Assembly: GCA_000434675.1 (NCBI GenBank)
Contig: HF988633.1
Span: 5,178 to 45,156, forward strand
Direction of reading: 5' to 3'
Source: Faecalibacterium sp. CAG:1138
GTDB taxonomy: Bacteria; Bacillota; Clostridia; Christensenellales; CAG-917
Length of the DNA: 39,979 bases
The position numbers were made by a program, and so were the translations under genes. Shown piece after piece: positions 1-8,457 of the stretch (its first letter is position 1; each line of letters opens with the position of its first letter). The notes under the pieces are model-generated. The model ran no database searches and was not told the DNA's origin. It worked only from the letters and a program-made list of their open reading frames with translations.

Positions 1-8
1 GCGCGTAA

Positions 9-119
9 AGCGGCGGGCTTGTCAGCTGCGTCGGCGATCCGAGCCTTATCGGAACATTCCAAAATATACTTATCACCGAAGCGCGATCCGCTTCGCTTTT
101 CGGAAAAATCGTAGAATAA
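9..119 (+). CDS. miaB: tRNA-2-methylthio-N6-dimethylallyladenosine synthase MiaB, C-terminal (TRAM) end, partial
   Basis: MiaB is a radical-SAM enzyme that methylthiolates i6A37 in tRNAs. Only its last ~36 residues are in the window. They read SGGLVSCVGDPSLIGTF, then ITEARSASLFGKIVE and stop, which matches the TRAM-domain tail of MiaB (pattern: V..GD..LIG.F..V.ITEA...SL.G). The position directly before mutS is the usual clostridial place for miaB. There is an in-frame TAA at 6-8. The expected upstream residues (ARK) lie in frame 1, so one base, probably an A in the TAAAG run at 6-10, seems to be missing. The rest of the gene lies outside the window, so I cannot tell a true frameshift from a sequencing error. 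Confidence 0.6.
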   Translation, partial: SGGLVSCVGDPSLIGTFQNILITEARSASLFGKIVE

Positions 120-129
120 CGAGGAAAAC

Positions 130-2757
130 ATGGCAAAAGAAAAACAACTTTCACCGATGATGCAGCACTACCTTCAGACGAAGGAAAAATATCCCGACGC
201 CATTTTAATGTACCGTCTGGGCGATTTTTACGAGATGTTTTTCGACGACGCAAAAACCGCTTCCGACTTTTTGGGGCTTACGCTGACGGGCAGGGATTGC
301 GGTTTGGAGGAGCGCGCGCCTATGTGCGGCGTGCCGTATCATGCAGTCGATTTATACGTTCGGAAACTCATCGAGGGCGGCTTCAAGGTGGCAATTTGCG
401 AGCAGCTTTCCGATCCTAAAGCCGGCAAAGGCATGGTGGACAGGGACGTCGTGAGGGTTATCACTTCGGGGACGGTCGTCGAAGACGACATTCTGGAAGA
501 AAAGAAGAGCAACTACCTCATGAGCCTTTCCGCCAAAGAGGGCAAAATCGGCTTTGCATGGGCAGACGTGTCAACGGGCGAATTTAAGCTGTACGAATAT
601 AAAGGCGAAAATCTTTCGGAAATCGCCGAAGATTTTTTGGTGACGGTTTCTCCTGCGGAAATCATCGTAAATGCCGAGGCGAAATCTCTTTTCGACGCCT
701 TAAATCCTACCGTCAAAAACACTTTGCCAAAGGCGCAGCTTTACGTCGAATACGCTTACGGCGACGCATACGCCGAAAAAGCCCTTCAAAAACAGCTTGG
801 CGTTCAGAGCTTAGAGGGCTTTGAGTGTAAGGACAAAAAACGCGCAATCTCCGCCGCGGGGGCGCTACTTGAATACGTCAACGACACGCAAAAGCGTTCG
901 CTTTCACACCTTAGCAAAATCGTTTACGTCCGCGACAACAGCTTTATGTTCCTCGACGCCAACACCCGCCGAAACCTGGAGCTTACTGAAACCATCAGGG
1001 AGCGAAAAAAGACGGGCAGCATTTTGTGGCTTCTGGACAAAACCAAAACGTCCATGGGCGGCAGAAATCTTCGCAGGTGGGTTTCGGAACCGCTTTTGGA
1101 TCCGAAACTTATAAACGCGCGCCTCGACGCCGTGGAAGAGCTGACGGCAAATCCGCAAAAAATAGAGGAAATCACCGAAGTTTTGGCAAAAATTCACGAT
1201 ATGGAGCGTTTGGCGGGCAAAGTTGCCTATGGTACCGTCAACCCGAAAGACTGCTTATCTATGTCCGAAACGCTCAACGTTTTGCCGGAACTTAAAGACG
1301 CTTTTTCGGGACTTACGTCAAAGTTTCTGACCACTAACGTCAGGGACGTAAGCCTGCATAAGGACGTTCAGAAATTGCTTTTCGCCGCAATCGACGAGAA
1401 TGCTCCCGCAATAGTCAGGGACGGCGGCTTCATCAAAAAAGGATATAACCGCGAACTCGACGGCTATCGCTCGGCAGGCACCGAAAGCAAAATCTGGCTG
1501 ACGAACCTCGAGCATAACGAAAAAGAAGCCACGGGCATCAAAAACCTCAAAATCGGATATAACAAAGTTTTCGGCTATTATCTCGAAGTCAGCAAAGGCC
1601 AGACCGACCTCGTGCCGCTTCGCTACCAGCGAAAACAAACTTTGACGACCGGCGAACGCTACATCACCGAGGAGCTTAAAGAAATCGAAGAAAAGATTCT
1701 GGGCGCCGAAGAAAAAGCATTGAAACTGGAACTCATGCTTTTCGAGGGCGTAAAGAATACGCTGTTTGACGAAGTTCCCGCTTTCCAGAAAACCGCAAGG
1801 GCGATTGCGGAGCTCGACGCCGTGGTTTCGCTTGCCTCGGTGGCTCTCAAAAACAACTACGTCCGCCCGACGATTAACTCTAAAATCAAGCATATCAAAA
1901 TCGAAGGCGGCCGCCACCCGATCGTTGAGCAGCTTCAGTCCGACAATCAATTCGTCGCAAACGACACCGTTTTGGACTGCTCCGAAAACAAAACCATGGT
2001 TATAACCGGCCCGAACATGGCGGGTAAATCCACCTACATGCGCCAGGTTGCCGTCATAACTCTTATGGCGCACATCGGCAGTTTCGTCCCGGCAAAGTCG
2101 GCCGAAATCAGCCTTACCGACCGCATTTTCACGAGGGTAGGCGCGTCCGACGACCTCATTTCCGGCCAAAGCACCTTCATGATGGAAATGATCGAAGTGG
2201 CCACTATTCTGAATAACGCCACCGAAAACAGCTTGCTTATTCTCGACGAAATCGGCAGAGGCACGTCCACCATCGACGGTCTGTCTATCGCTTGGGCGGT
2301 TATCGAAAAAATCAACACGATAGGCGCCAAAACGCTGTTTGCAACGCACTTCCACGAGCTGACCGAGCTTGAAGGCGTGCTTGCGGGCGTGAAAAACTAC
2401 CGCATTCTTATCAAGGAAATCGGCGGTACGGTGGTGTTTTTGCACAAAATCGTCAGGGGCGGAGCAAACAAGAGTTTCGGTATCGAGGTTGCCGCGCTTG
2501 CGGGCATACCGTCGGACGTCGTTTCGCGCGCAAAAGACATTATGCAAAAGCTCGAAGAAGCCGACGTCGGCCGCGACACCAACTCAATTATGCTCGGAGC
2601 CGCCACCAAAAACGCCTCCAAGCAAATGTCGCTTTTCGAGGTTTCCGAAAAAGAATCGGAAATTATGGGGATTCTTAAAGATCTCAACATGGACGGCACC
2701 ACGCCGCTTCAGGCGTTCGCCATACTTATGGACTTAAAGGAAAAGGCAGGTAAGTGA
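130..2757 (+). CDS. mutS: DNA mismatch repair protein MutS
   Basis: Recognises mismatches and small loops in DNA and recruits MutL using ATP. The 875-residue length is normal for bacterial MutS1. The mismatch-reading motif is GDFYEMF with F33 and E35 near the N terminus. The connector, core and clamp regions follow. The ATPase domain has Walker A GPNMAGKST at about 627-635, the STFMMEM signature, Walker B LLILDEIGRGTS with D706/E707, and the ATHFHEL switch. The start is supported by GAGGA at 121-125, four bases before the ATG. It follows the miaB tail by ten bases and is followed after one base by mutL, so the two repair genes are coupled. The frame is intact, so the gene appears functional. 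Confidence 0.97.
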   Translation: MAKEKQLSPMMQHYLQTKEKYPDAILMYRLGDFYEMFFDDAKTASDFLGLTLTGRDCGLEERAPMCGVPYHAVDLYVRKLIEGGFKVAICEQLSDPKAGKGMVDRDVVRVITSGTVVEDDILEEKKSNYLMSLSAKEGKIGFAWADVSTGEFKLYEYKGENLSEIAEDFLVTVSPAEIIVNAEAKSLFDALNPTVKNTLPKAQLYVEYAYGDAYAEKALQKQLGVQSLEGFECKDKKRAISAAGALLEYVNDTQKRSLSHLSKIVYVRDNSFMFLDANTRRNLELTETIRERKKTGSILWLLDKTKTSMGGRNLRRWVSEPLLDPKLINARLDAVEELTANPQKIEEITEVLAKIHDMERLAGKVAYGTVNPKDCLSMSETLNVLPELKDAFSGLTSKFLTTNVRDVSLHKDVQKLLFAAIDENAPAIVRDGGFIKKGYNRELDGYRSAGTESKIWLTNLEHNEKEATGIKNLKIGYNKVFGYYLEVSKGQTDLVPLRYQRKQTLTTGERYITEELKEIEEKILGAEEKALKLELMLFEGVKNTLFDEVPAFQKTARAIAELDAVVSLASVALKNNYVRPTINSKIKHIKIEGGRHPIVEQLQSDNQFVANDTVLDCSENKTMVITGPNMAGKSTYMRQVAVITLMAHIGSFVPAKSAEISLTDRIFTRVGASDDLISGQSTFMMEMIEVATILNNATENSLLILDEIGRGTSTIDGLSIAWAVIEKINTIGAKTLFATHFHELTELEGVLAGVKNYRILIKEIGGTVVFLHKIVRGGANKSFGIEVAALAGIPSDVVSRAKDIMQKLEEADVGRDTNSIMLGAATKNASKQMSLFEVSEKESEIMGILKDLNMDGTTPLQAFAILMDLKEKAGK

Positions 2758-2758
2758 T

Positions 2759-4648
2759 ATGAAAGTCATCAACCTATTGACTCCGAACGTTTTCAACCTT
2801 ATATCTGCCGGCGAAGTGGTAGAGCGGCCTGCTTCGGTCGTAAAAGAGCTGGTTGAAAACAGCATAGACGCAGGAGCCACTCGCATTAAAATCGAAATAT
2901 TCGGCGGTGGCATCGAAAAAATCAAAGTTACCGACAACGGCGAAGGCATTTCGCCGGAGTTTGTGAAAACCGCTTTTATGCAGCACGCGACTTCGAAAAT
3001 CAAAAACGCCGACGATTTGGAAGCCATAACCACTTTGGGATTCAGGGGCGAGGCGCTTCCGAGCATTGCATCGGTGTCGATGGTCGAGCTAAGGACTAAA
3101 ACCGCCGAAAACGACTTCGGCTCGCTTTTGTGCCTGAAAGGCGGGGTAGTTACGGAAGAGGGCGTTTGCGGCCTAAACGTCGGGACGGAAATAACCGTTT
3201 CGAATCTGTTTTTCAACACGCCAGCAAGGGTTAAGTTTTTGAAGAAGCCGAAGACCGAAGAAACCGCCGTAACCAAAATGGTCGTCGATCACGTGTTTTC
3301 AAATCCGTACGTCGCGTTCGAATATTTCGCCGAAGGCAAACTGATTTTCAAAGCCAAGGGTGAAGGCCTTTTAGAGGCCATAAATTCCGTATATCCGCGT
3401 GATATTGCTGTGAATTTTGCCCGAATCGAGAATACTAATAGCACCGGCATTTTCGGAATTTCCGGTTACATGTCGCTGCCGACCTATCAACGGCCGAACA
3501 GAAGCTATCAGATCGTTATGATAAACGGCAGGCCCGTCGAAAACAAAACCGTCGTTACTGCAATCGAAAAAGCCTACGAAGGCAAGCTTATGACCAGAAG
3601 CTATCCGATGTTCGTGGTGAATCTGACGCTTCCGTACGATTTCGTGGACGTCAACGTCCATCCCGCAAAAACCGAAGTTCGCTTCGCCGACGCAGGCCAC
3701 GTGTACGGCTTCGTGTATAAGTCGGCGGTCGAATTCGTGAACGAGGCAAGCCTTCGTATTTCCGAAAAGGTTTCGGACGACGACGAGGAAAATCCGTTTT
3801 TCACCGAATCTGCTATTTCGGAAAAAGCGGAGAAAGAGGAAACGACGGAATATTCTTCCAAAGCCTCTGAAGAAGATCGACAAGCGTCCCGTCCGCTTTC
3901 CGAGTTTAACTTGTCTGCGATACTGGGGCGCAATTCGTATCCGAAAAAAGTCGCAGAGGGCGGAATAAGCTACAACGACCGCCTTTCAAACCGTGCGGAG
4001 AACATAGATAGCGACGCGCAAACCGACTACGAAAGCTTTACCTCTGCAAAATATTCGCAGCCCGAGCTTTTCGGCGCGGACGTCGTCGTTTTGGGGCAGC
4101 TTTTTGCCACCTACGTTCTCGTTGAAAAGGACGATTCCGTGTACGTCATCGACCAGCACGCCGTTCACGAACGTATGATTTACGACCGCCTTATGAAAAA
4201 CGTGGGCGAGAACTACGTGCAAAACTTGCTCATTCCGTTCGTTTTCAGCGTGAATTTCGAAGAAAAGGCCGCTTTGGACGAGCTTTTGCCGGAACTTACC
4301 GAAATCGGTTTCGAAATCGAGGACTTCGGCGGGCAAAGCTTTAAGGTGTCGGCAGTTCCGGTAACTCTTGCAGGCATGGATCTTGACGCCTTTTTCAGAT
4401 CCGTTTGCGAAGATCTTTCGGGCTTTAAGAAGGTCAGCGCAAAAGATGCAATCCGAAAAAAACTCGTTCAGCACGCTTGCAAAACCGCAATCAAGGGCGG
4501 CGACAGCCTGAACGACGCGCAGATAAGGGATTTGCTGTCGCAAATCAACCTTGCCGAAAAGGTTCCGCTTCAGTGTCCGCACGGCAGGCCGGCAATCGTC
4601 AAAATCAGCCACAAAGAAGTGGACAAGATGTTTAAGCGTATAGTATGA
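2759..4648 (+). CDS. mutL: DNA mismatch repair protein MutL (endonuclease type)
   Basis: A GHKL ATPase that links MutS to strand incision. The N-terminal ATPase carries ENSIDAGA (E33, N34, D37), DNGEGI (D59) and GFRGEALPSIASV. Residues ~345-440 form an acidic, variable linker. The C-terminal nuclease domain has DQHAVHERMIYD from D465, ACKTAIKGG and QCPHGRPAI (605-613). It is therefore the incising type found in organisms without MutH. The usual last residue of the metal motif DQHA-x2-E-x4-E is D here rather than E, a conservative change. The ATG begins one base after the mutS stop. The gene ends in an ATGA overlap with miaA, so mutS-mutL-miaA reads as one coupled unit. Confidence 0.96.
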   Translation: MKVINLLTPNVFNLISAGEVVERPASVVKELVENSIDAGATRIKIEIFGGGIEKIKVTDNGEGISPEFVKTAFMQHATSKIKNADDLEAITTLGFRGEALPSIASVSMVELRTKTAENDFGSLLCLKGGVVTEEGVCGLNVGTEITVSNLFFNTPARVKFLKKPKTEETAVTKMVVDHVFSNPYVAFEYFAEGKLIFKAKGEGLLEAINSVYPRDIAVNFARIENTNSTGIFGISGYMSLPTYQRPNRSYQIVMINGRPVENKTVVTAIEKAYEGKLMTRSYPMFVVNLTLPYDFVDVNVHPAKTEVRFADAGHVYGFVYKSAVEFVNEASLRISEKVSDDDEENPFFTESAISEKAEKEETTEYSSKASEEDRQASRPLSEFNLSAILGRNSYPKKVAEGGISYNDRLSNRAENIDSDAQTDYESFTSAKYSQPELFGADVVVLGQLFATYVLVEKDDSVYVIDQHAVHERMIYDRLMKNVGENYVQNLLIPFVFSVNFEEKAALDELLPELTEIGFEIEDFGGQSFKVSAVPVTLAGMDLDAFFRSVCEDLSGFKKVSAKDAIRKKLVQHACKTAIKGGDSLNDAQIRDLLSQINLAEKVPLQCPHGRPAIVKISHKEVDKMFKRIV

Positions 4649-5556
4649 AAAAGCCAAAAATCATTTTCGTCGTAGGGCCTACGGCGTCGGGCAAGTCGGC
4701 ACTTGCGGTGAAAATCGCAAAGCGTATCGGAAGCGACGTTATTTCGGCCGACAGTATGCAGATATATAAATCCATGGACGTCGGCACGGCAAAAGCCACC
4801 GAGGCCGAGATGCAGGGCGTCAGGCATTTTATGATTGACGTAGCGGAGCCGTCGGACGATTTTTCCGTGGCCGAGTATTCGGAAAACGCCGAAAAATATA
4901 TCGAAAATATGCAAAAAGACGGGAAAATTCCCGTGGTTTGCGGCGGAACGGGGCTTTACGTCGAATCGCTTTTATATCCCTTAAACTTCGCCAACACCGA
5001 AAAATCGTCTGAAATCAGAGATAAGCTGAACGCGGAATACGACGAAATCGGAGGCGAAGCCATGTGGGAGCGGCTTTATAAGCTCGATCCCGAATCGGCT
5101 AAAAAGCTTCACCCGAACGACAAAAAACGCCTTGTCCGCGCTTTGGAAATTTTGCTTTCGGGAGAAAAGAAAACCACCGAAGAAACGCGCGAATATAAAT
5201 GCGATCCGCTCATCGTCGTTTTGAATTTCGAGGACCGCGCCAAGCTTTACGAGCGCATCGACAAACGAGTCGATCTCATGTTTGAAAACGGACTTTTGGA
5301 GGAAGTGGAAGGCTTGATTCGCCGCGGCGCAAAATTTTCGGACCAAAGCTTTCAGGCAATCGGCTACAAGGAATTTGCCGCATATTTTGCAGGCGAACAA
5401 ACCCTTGCTGAAACCAAAGAGCTTATCAAAAAAAACAGCAGAAACTATGCAAAACGTCAGCTGACCTGGTTCAAAAGATACAAAACCGCCGTCTGGTTTT
5501 CGCCTGACGACGAGGAAAAAATCTATGAAACGGTCGATCGTTTTTTGGAGAAATAA
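4645..5556 (+). CDS. miaA: tRNA dimethylallyltransferase MiaA
   Basis: Transfers a dimethylallyl group to A37 of tRNAs reading UNN codons, the step before MiaB. The 303-residue protein has P-loop GPTASGKS at 11-18, the catalytic DSMQIYK (D36) and VCGGTGLYVESLLYP. The C-terminal region has the typical AIGYKEF and YAKRQLTWFKR, which contact the tRNA. It starts inside the mutL stop (ATGA). The neighbouring miaB tail places both steps of the ms2i6A pathway in this locus. In many Clostridia hfq follows miaA; here the next gene starts one base after the miaA stop and no hfq is present. Confidence 0.96.
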   Translation: MKKPKIIFVVGPTASGKSALAVKIAKRIGSDVISADSMQIYKSMDVGTAKATEAEMQGVRHFMIDVAEPSDDFSVAEYSENAEKYIENMQKDGKIPVVCGGTGLYVESLLYPLNFANTEKSSEIRDKLNAEYDEIGGEAMWERLYKLDPESAKKLHPNDKKRLVRALEILLSGEKKTTEETREYKCDPLIVVLNFEDRAKLYERIDKRVDLMFENGLLEEVEGLIRRGAKFSDQSFQAIGYKEFAAYFAGEQTLAETKELIKKNSRNYAKRQLTWFKRYKTAVWFSPDDEEKIYETVDRFLEK

Positions 5557-5557
5557 T

Positions 5558-6790
5558 ATGTATATAAGTCAAAAAAGTTTCGATTTCGTCGAAAAATGCG
5601 AACAAAATTGCACGGAAGCTTTTATTCGCGCGGACGAAATCTGTTTCAAAAATCAATTGAAAGTGCTTTCGGCATTTCAAAAGAACCGTGTTCAGGCCCG
5701 ACATTTCTACGGCACGACGGGTTACGGCTACGACGACATCGGCCGCGACAATCTCGCCAAAGTTTTTGCCGACGTTTTTCACACCGAAGCCGCCATCGTT
5801 TCGCCGCTCATAACCAACGGCACACACGCGTTGACGCTGGTGCTGTTCGGGCTTTTGCGACCGGGCGATACGGTGCTTTCGGCAACGGGTGATTTGTACG
5901 ACACCTTGCACGACGTGCTTTTCGGCGACGGAAACGGAAGCTTGAAGGAGTTCGGCATTTCTTTTGATAAGGTAGAACTTACCGAAAACGGCCTTGACGA
6001 AGCGGGCGTCCTTGCCGCAGTGGCCGAGAAAAAACCGAAAGTCGTATTTTTCCAACGCAGCCGCGGCTACAGCTGGCGCAACGCTTTGACAACCGACGAA
6101 ATCGGCAGTTTGGCGAAGAAAATCAAAAAAATCGCTCCGGAAATTATCGTTGCCGTTGACAACTGTTACGGCGAATTCGTTGAAGAAAAAGAACCTACCG
6201 ACGTCGGCGCTGACGTTGTGGCGGGAAGCCTCATAAAGAACGCAGGCGGTGGTTTGGCACCGTCGGGAGCGTATATAGCCGGCACCAAAAAAGCCGTGGA
6301 GCTTATCGGTTACAGGCTGACCAGTCCGTCGCTCGGGACCGAAGTCGGAAGCTATACGCCGGGTTATCTTGCTTATTACGAGGGTTTGTTCCTTGCGCCA
6401 AACGTCGTCAGAAATGCGCTTAAAGGCAGCGTGCTTCTTGGCGAAGCCTTTGAAAAAATGGGCTACGACACGATGCCGAAGTCCGGCGGAAAAATCGGCG
6501 ACATAATAAGAAGCGTCAAATTCGACACGGCAGACGAGCTGGTCAAATTTTGTCAGGCAATTCAGGAAGCGTCTCCGGTGGACAGCGACGTGGTTCCAGA
6601 GCCGTGGGACATGCCGGGTTATGAAGACAAGGTTATCATGGCGGCAGGCACGTTCGTTCAAGGAAGCTCGGTAGAGCTTTCGGCCGACGGCCCGATAAGA
6701 CCTCCTTACACGGCGTATATGCAAGGCGGCCTGACGTACGAGCACGTCAAAATCGCCACGGCAAACGCGGTTGAAAAACTGCTTAAATAA
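5558..6790 (+). CDS. PLP-dependent methionine gamma-lyase / aluminium-resistance family protein (YnbB-like)
   Basis: A fold-type I PLP enzyme of the methionine gamma-lyase (aluminium resistance, YnbB) family. In-vivo substrates of the family are poorly known; a sulfur amino-acid lyase role is inferred from family membership. Visible motifs are FYGTTGYGYDDIGRD near residues 50-64, the cofactor aspartate region AVDNCYGEF (D201) and the PLP lysine in GSLIKNAGGG (K227). The reading frame extends 11 codons further upstream. I chose the ATG at 5558 because GGAG at 5547-5550 precedes it and it sits one base after the miaA stop, giving 410 residues, normal for the family. It is the last gene of the mutSL-miaA unit and is closed by the 6805 hairpin. 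Confidence 0.88.
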   Translation: MYISQKSFDFVEKCEQNCTEAFIRADEICFKNQLKVLSAFQKNRVQARHFYGTTGYGYDDIGRDNLAKVFADVFHTEAAIVSPLITNGTHALTLVLFGLLRPGDTVLSATGDLYDTLHDVLFGDGNGSLKEFGISFDKVELTENGLDEAGVLAAVAEKKPKVVFFQRSRGYSWRNALTTDEIGSLAKKIKKIAPEIIVAVDNCYGEFVEEKEPTDVGADVVAGSLIKNAGGGLAPSGAYIAGTKKAVELIGYRLTSPSLGTEVGSYTPGYLAYYEGLFLAPNVVRNALKGSVLLGEAFEKMGYDTMPKSGGKIGDIIRSVKFDTADELVKFCQAIQEASPVDSDVVPEPWDMPGYEDKVIMAAGTFVQGSSVELSADGPIRPPYTAYMQGGLTYEHVKIATANAVEKLLK

Positions 6791-6804
6791 CACACAAAAC
6801 CATT

Positions 6805-6847
6805 AAGTATTCTGAAAAACAGCAATTTTTCAGAATACTTTTGATTT
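6805..6847 (+). terminator. Intrinsic terminator after the mutS-mutL-miaA-ynbB unit
   Basis: A perfect 15-bp inverted repeat: AAGTATTCTGAAAAA at 6805-6819 pairs with 6826-6840 across a six-base loop. A T-rich tract follows (ttgattttt). It lies 15 bases after the stop codon. Confidence 0.85.
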
Positions 6848-7271
6848 TTAGCGGCAGTTTTCCTTATAATCTTGTTATAATTTGATTTCGAATCAATTTA
6901 TGAACATATTAACAAATTATCCTTGAAACCGATTAAATTATATTGATTGTTAAATTGATTATTATAAATCGGTCAATAATGGTTACGAAGCCACAAACAT
7001 AGTCAAAAACACAATTAAGGAAAACGAATGTGATTTTAAGGAAAAATCGTCAAAAACAGCAAAACCCGCTCTTTTTGAACAAAAATACCCCTATTTCTGC
7101 GTAAAAGAAGGCTTTTACGCATAGATAAGAAGGTCGCTATATGCTGCTCCGCACAGGTTTTTGCCGAAAAATCAAAAGTTTTTCGCTCTTTAACAAATCA
7201 AATTCCGAACGGATTTCGTCAAGCCCAACAGGCTTTCTCTCCCAAAAATTTCAAAAAGTTTAACTTTATAT
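6848..7271. other. AT-rich intergenic region with one clear hairpin
   Basis: About 420 bases with no convincing gene or recognised RNA. It is visibly more AT-rich than its surroundings, with stop codons in all frames apart from very short runs. The one strong local structure is a perfect 10-bp hairpin, TGCGTAAAAG at 7098-7107 with CTTTTACGCA at 7112-7121 and a four-base loop. It lacks a T tract, so it does not look like a terminator. A weaker inverted pair (accgatt / aatcggt) brackets the AT-richest part near 6928-6975. Confidence 0.5.
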
Positions 7272-7300
7272 TTTACATATAAAGTTTTTGATGTTATAAT
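7262..7300 (+). promoter_or_regulatory. Sigma-A-type promoter of the recombinase, with palindrome over the -35 box
   Basis: TTTACA at 7272-7277, a 17-base spacer and TATAAT at 7295-7300. The predicted transcription start falls at about 7307, which is the A of the ATG. A perfect 9-bp inverted repeat, AACTTTATA at 7262-7270 with TATAAAGTT at 7278-7286, is centred on the -35 box and could be an operator. Confidence 0.7.
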
Positions 7301-7306
7301 TAAATC

Positions 7307-8359
7307 ATGGACGCAACCTATTTCAAACAACGCAACAAGGATAACACTCTTCGCCTCAGGGAGCTTTTGACGGAGCTTCCCGACTTTTGCGACGAATATT
7401 TTACGGGCATCGAGACAACCACCACTTGCCTCACTCGCCTCAATTATGCGTACGATCTGAGGGTTTTCTTTCATTATCTGACGAGCGAGGTTTCCCGCTT
7501 CGAAGGCATTTCCCCTACCGAATTTTCCATGAGGGACTTAAGGCGCGTCACCACCACGGACATCGAAAAATTTATAAGTTATCTGTCGCTCTACACTTTT
7601 TGCGGTAAGGAATATTCCAACGACAACACCGGCAAATCCCGAAAGCTGTCGGCTGTCCGCGCGATGTTCAAATATTTTTACAACAAAGAAAAGCTCGATT
7701 CCGACCCTGCGGCCAAGGTTGCGATGCCGAAGCTTAAAGAAAAAGCCATCGTAAGGCTTGACGTCAACGAAGTGGCCGAGCTTTTGGACAGCGTCGAAGA
7801 CGGCTCGGGGCTTACCGCAAGGCAAAAAAGCTTCCATCAAAAAACCAAACTGCGCGACGTTGCCATGCTCACTCTGTTTTTGGGCACCGGTATTCGTATA
7901 TCGGAATGCGTCGGGCTTAACGTTTCCGACGTCGATATTGAAAACAAGGCTTTCACCGTCACCCGAAAAGGCGGAAAACAGGCCGTGCTCTATTTCGGCG
8001 ACGAAGTTCAGGAAGCGCTGGCGGCTTATCTCGAGGAGCGTTTTTCGGACGAAAACAACCCCGATAACGAGCCTGCTCTCTTTTTGTCGCTGCAAAAGAA
8101 GCGCATTTCAACGAGGGCCGTTGAGGATCTGGTCAAAAAATACAGCCGTATAGTTACCCCCCTTAAACACATCACTCCGCACAAACTTCGCAGCACATTC
8201 GGCACCAACCTCTATCGGGAAACCGGCGATATCTACGTCGTTGCCGAAGTTTTGGGCCATAACGACGTCAACACCACTAAAAAACACTACGCCGATTCCA
8301 GCGATGAAATACGTCGAAACGCCGTCAAAAACATCGTTTTGCGAGAAACCGACGACTAA
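7307..8359 (+). CDS. Tyrosine-type site-specific recombinase (Xer-like integrase)
   Basis: A DNA-breaking and rejoining enzyme of the tyrosine recombinase family. The N-terminal SAM-like core-binding domain covers roughly 25-125 and the catalytic domain 145-335. All expected active-site residues are visible: R197 in GTGIRISE, K221 in the beta-hairpin, H292 and R295 in HKLRSTFG, H318 in LGHNDV and Y328 in KKHYAD. At 350 residues it is longer than XerC or XerD (~300). It has no phage genes or att repeats around it, so it is more likely a resident chromosomal recombinase than a mobile-element integrase. No Shine-Dalgarno sequence precedes the ATG and the promoter predicts a leaderless mRNA. The specific target site cannot be read from the sequence. 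Confidence 0.88.
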   Translation: MDATYFKQRNKDNTLRLRELLTELPDFCDEYFTGIETTTTCLTRLNYAYDLRVFFHYLTSEVSRFEGISPTEFSMRDLRRVTTTDIEKFISYLSLYTFCGKEYSNDNTGKSRKLSAVRAMFKYFYNKEKLDSDPAAKVAMPKLKEKAIVRLDVNEVAELLDSVEDGSGLTARQKSFHQKTKLRDVAMLTLFLGTGIRISECVGLNVSDVDIENKAFTVTRKGGKQAVLYFGDEVQEALAAYLEERFSDENNPDNEPALFLSLQKKRISTRAVEDLVKKYSRIVTPLKHITPHKLRSTFGTNLYRETGDIYVVAEVLGHNDVNTTKKHYADSSDEIRRNAVKNIVLRETDD

Positions 8360-8383
8360 TCATAACAAAATCATTATGAAATA

Positions 8384-8418
8384 TTGACTTTTATATAACT
8401 ATTTAGTAATATAAAAGT
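8384..8418 (+). promoter_or_regulatory. Promoter and probable auto-operator of the PadR-type gene
   Basis: TTGACT at 8384-8389, 17-base spacer, TAATAT at 8407-8412. A perfect 10-bp inverted repeat, ACTTTTATAT at 8387-8396 and ATATAAAAGT at 8409-8418 with 12 bases between, covers both boxes. PadR proteins are dimers that often bind such repeats at their own promoter; autoregulation is inferred. Confidence 0.65.
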
Positions 8419-8457
8419 ATATGCGCCGATTGCTTTTTTCGGCATAAAGGAGAAAAC

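Noticed and set aside
1318..2547. 409-codon open frame antisense to mutS
   Set aside because: Long antisense frames recur opposite most genes here because of codon usage. This one has no motifs and mutS is unambiguous.
5471..6793. 440-codon open frame antisense to the YnbB-family gene
   Set aside because: Shadow of a well-supported PLP enzyme.
7307..8359. Recombinase as marker of a prophage or integrative element
   Set aside because: No phage, relaxase or cargo genes and no att-type repeats nearby; flanking genes are core.
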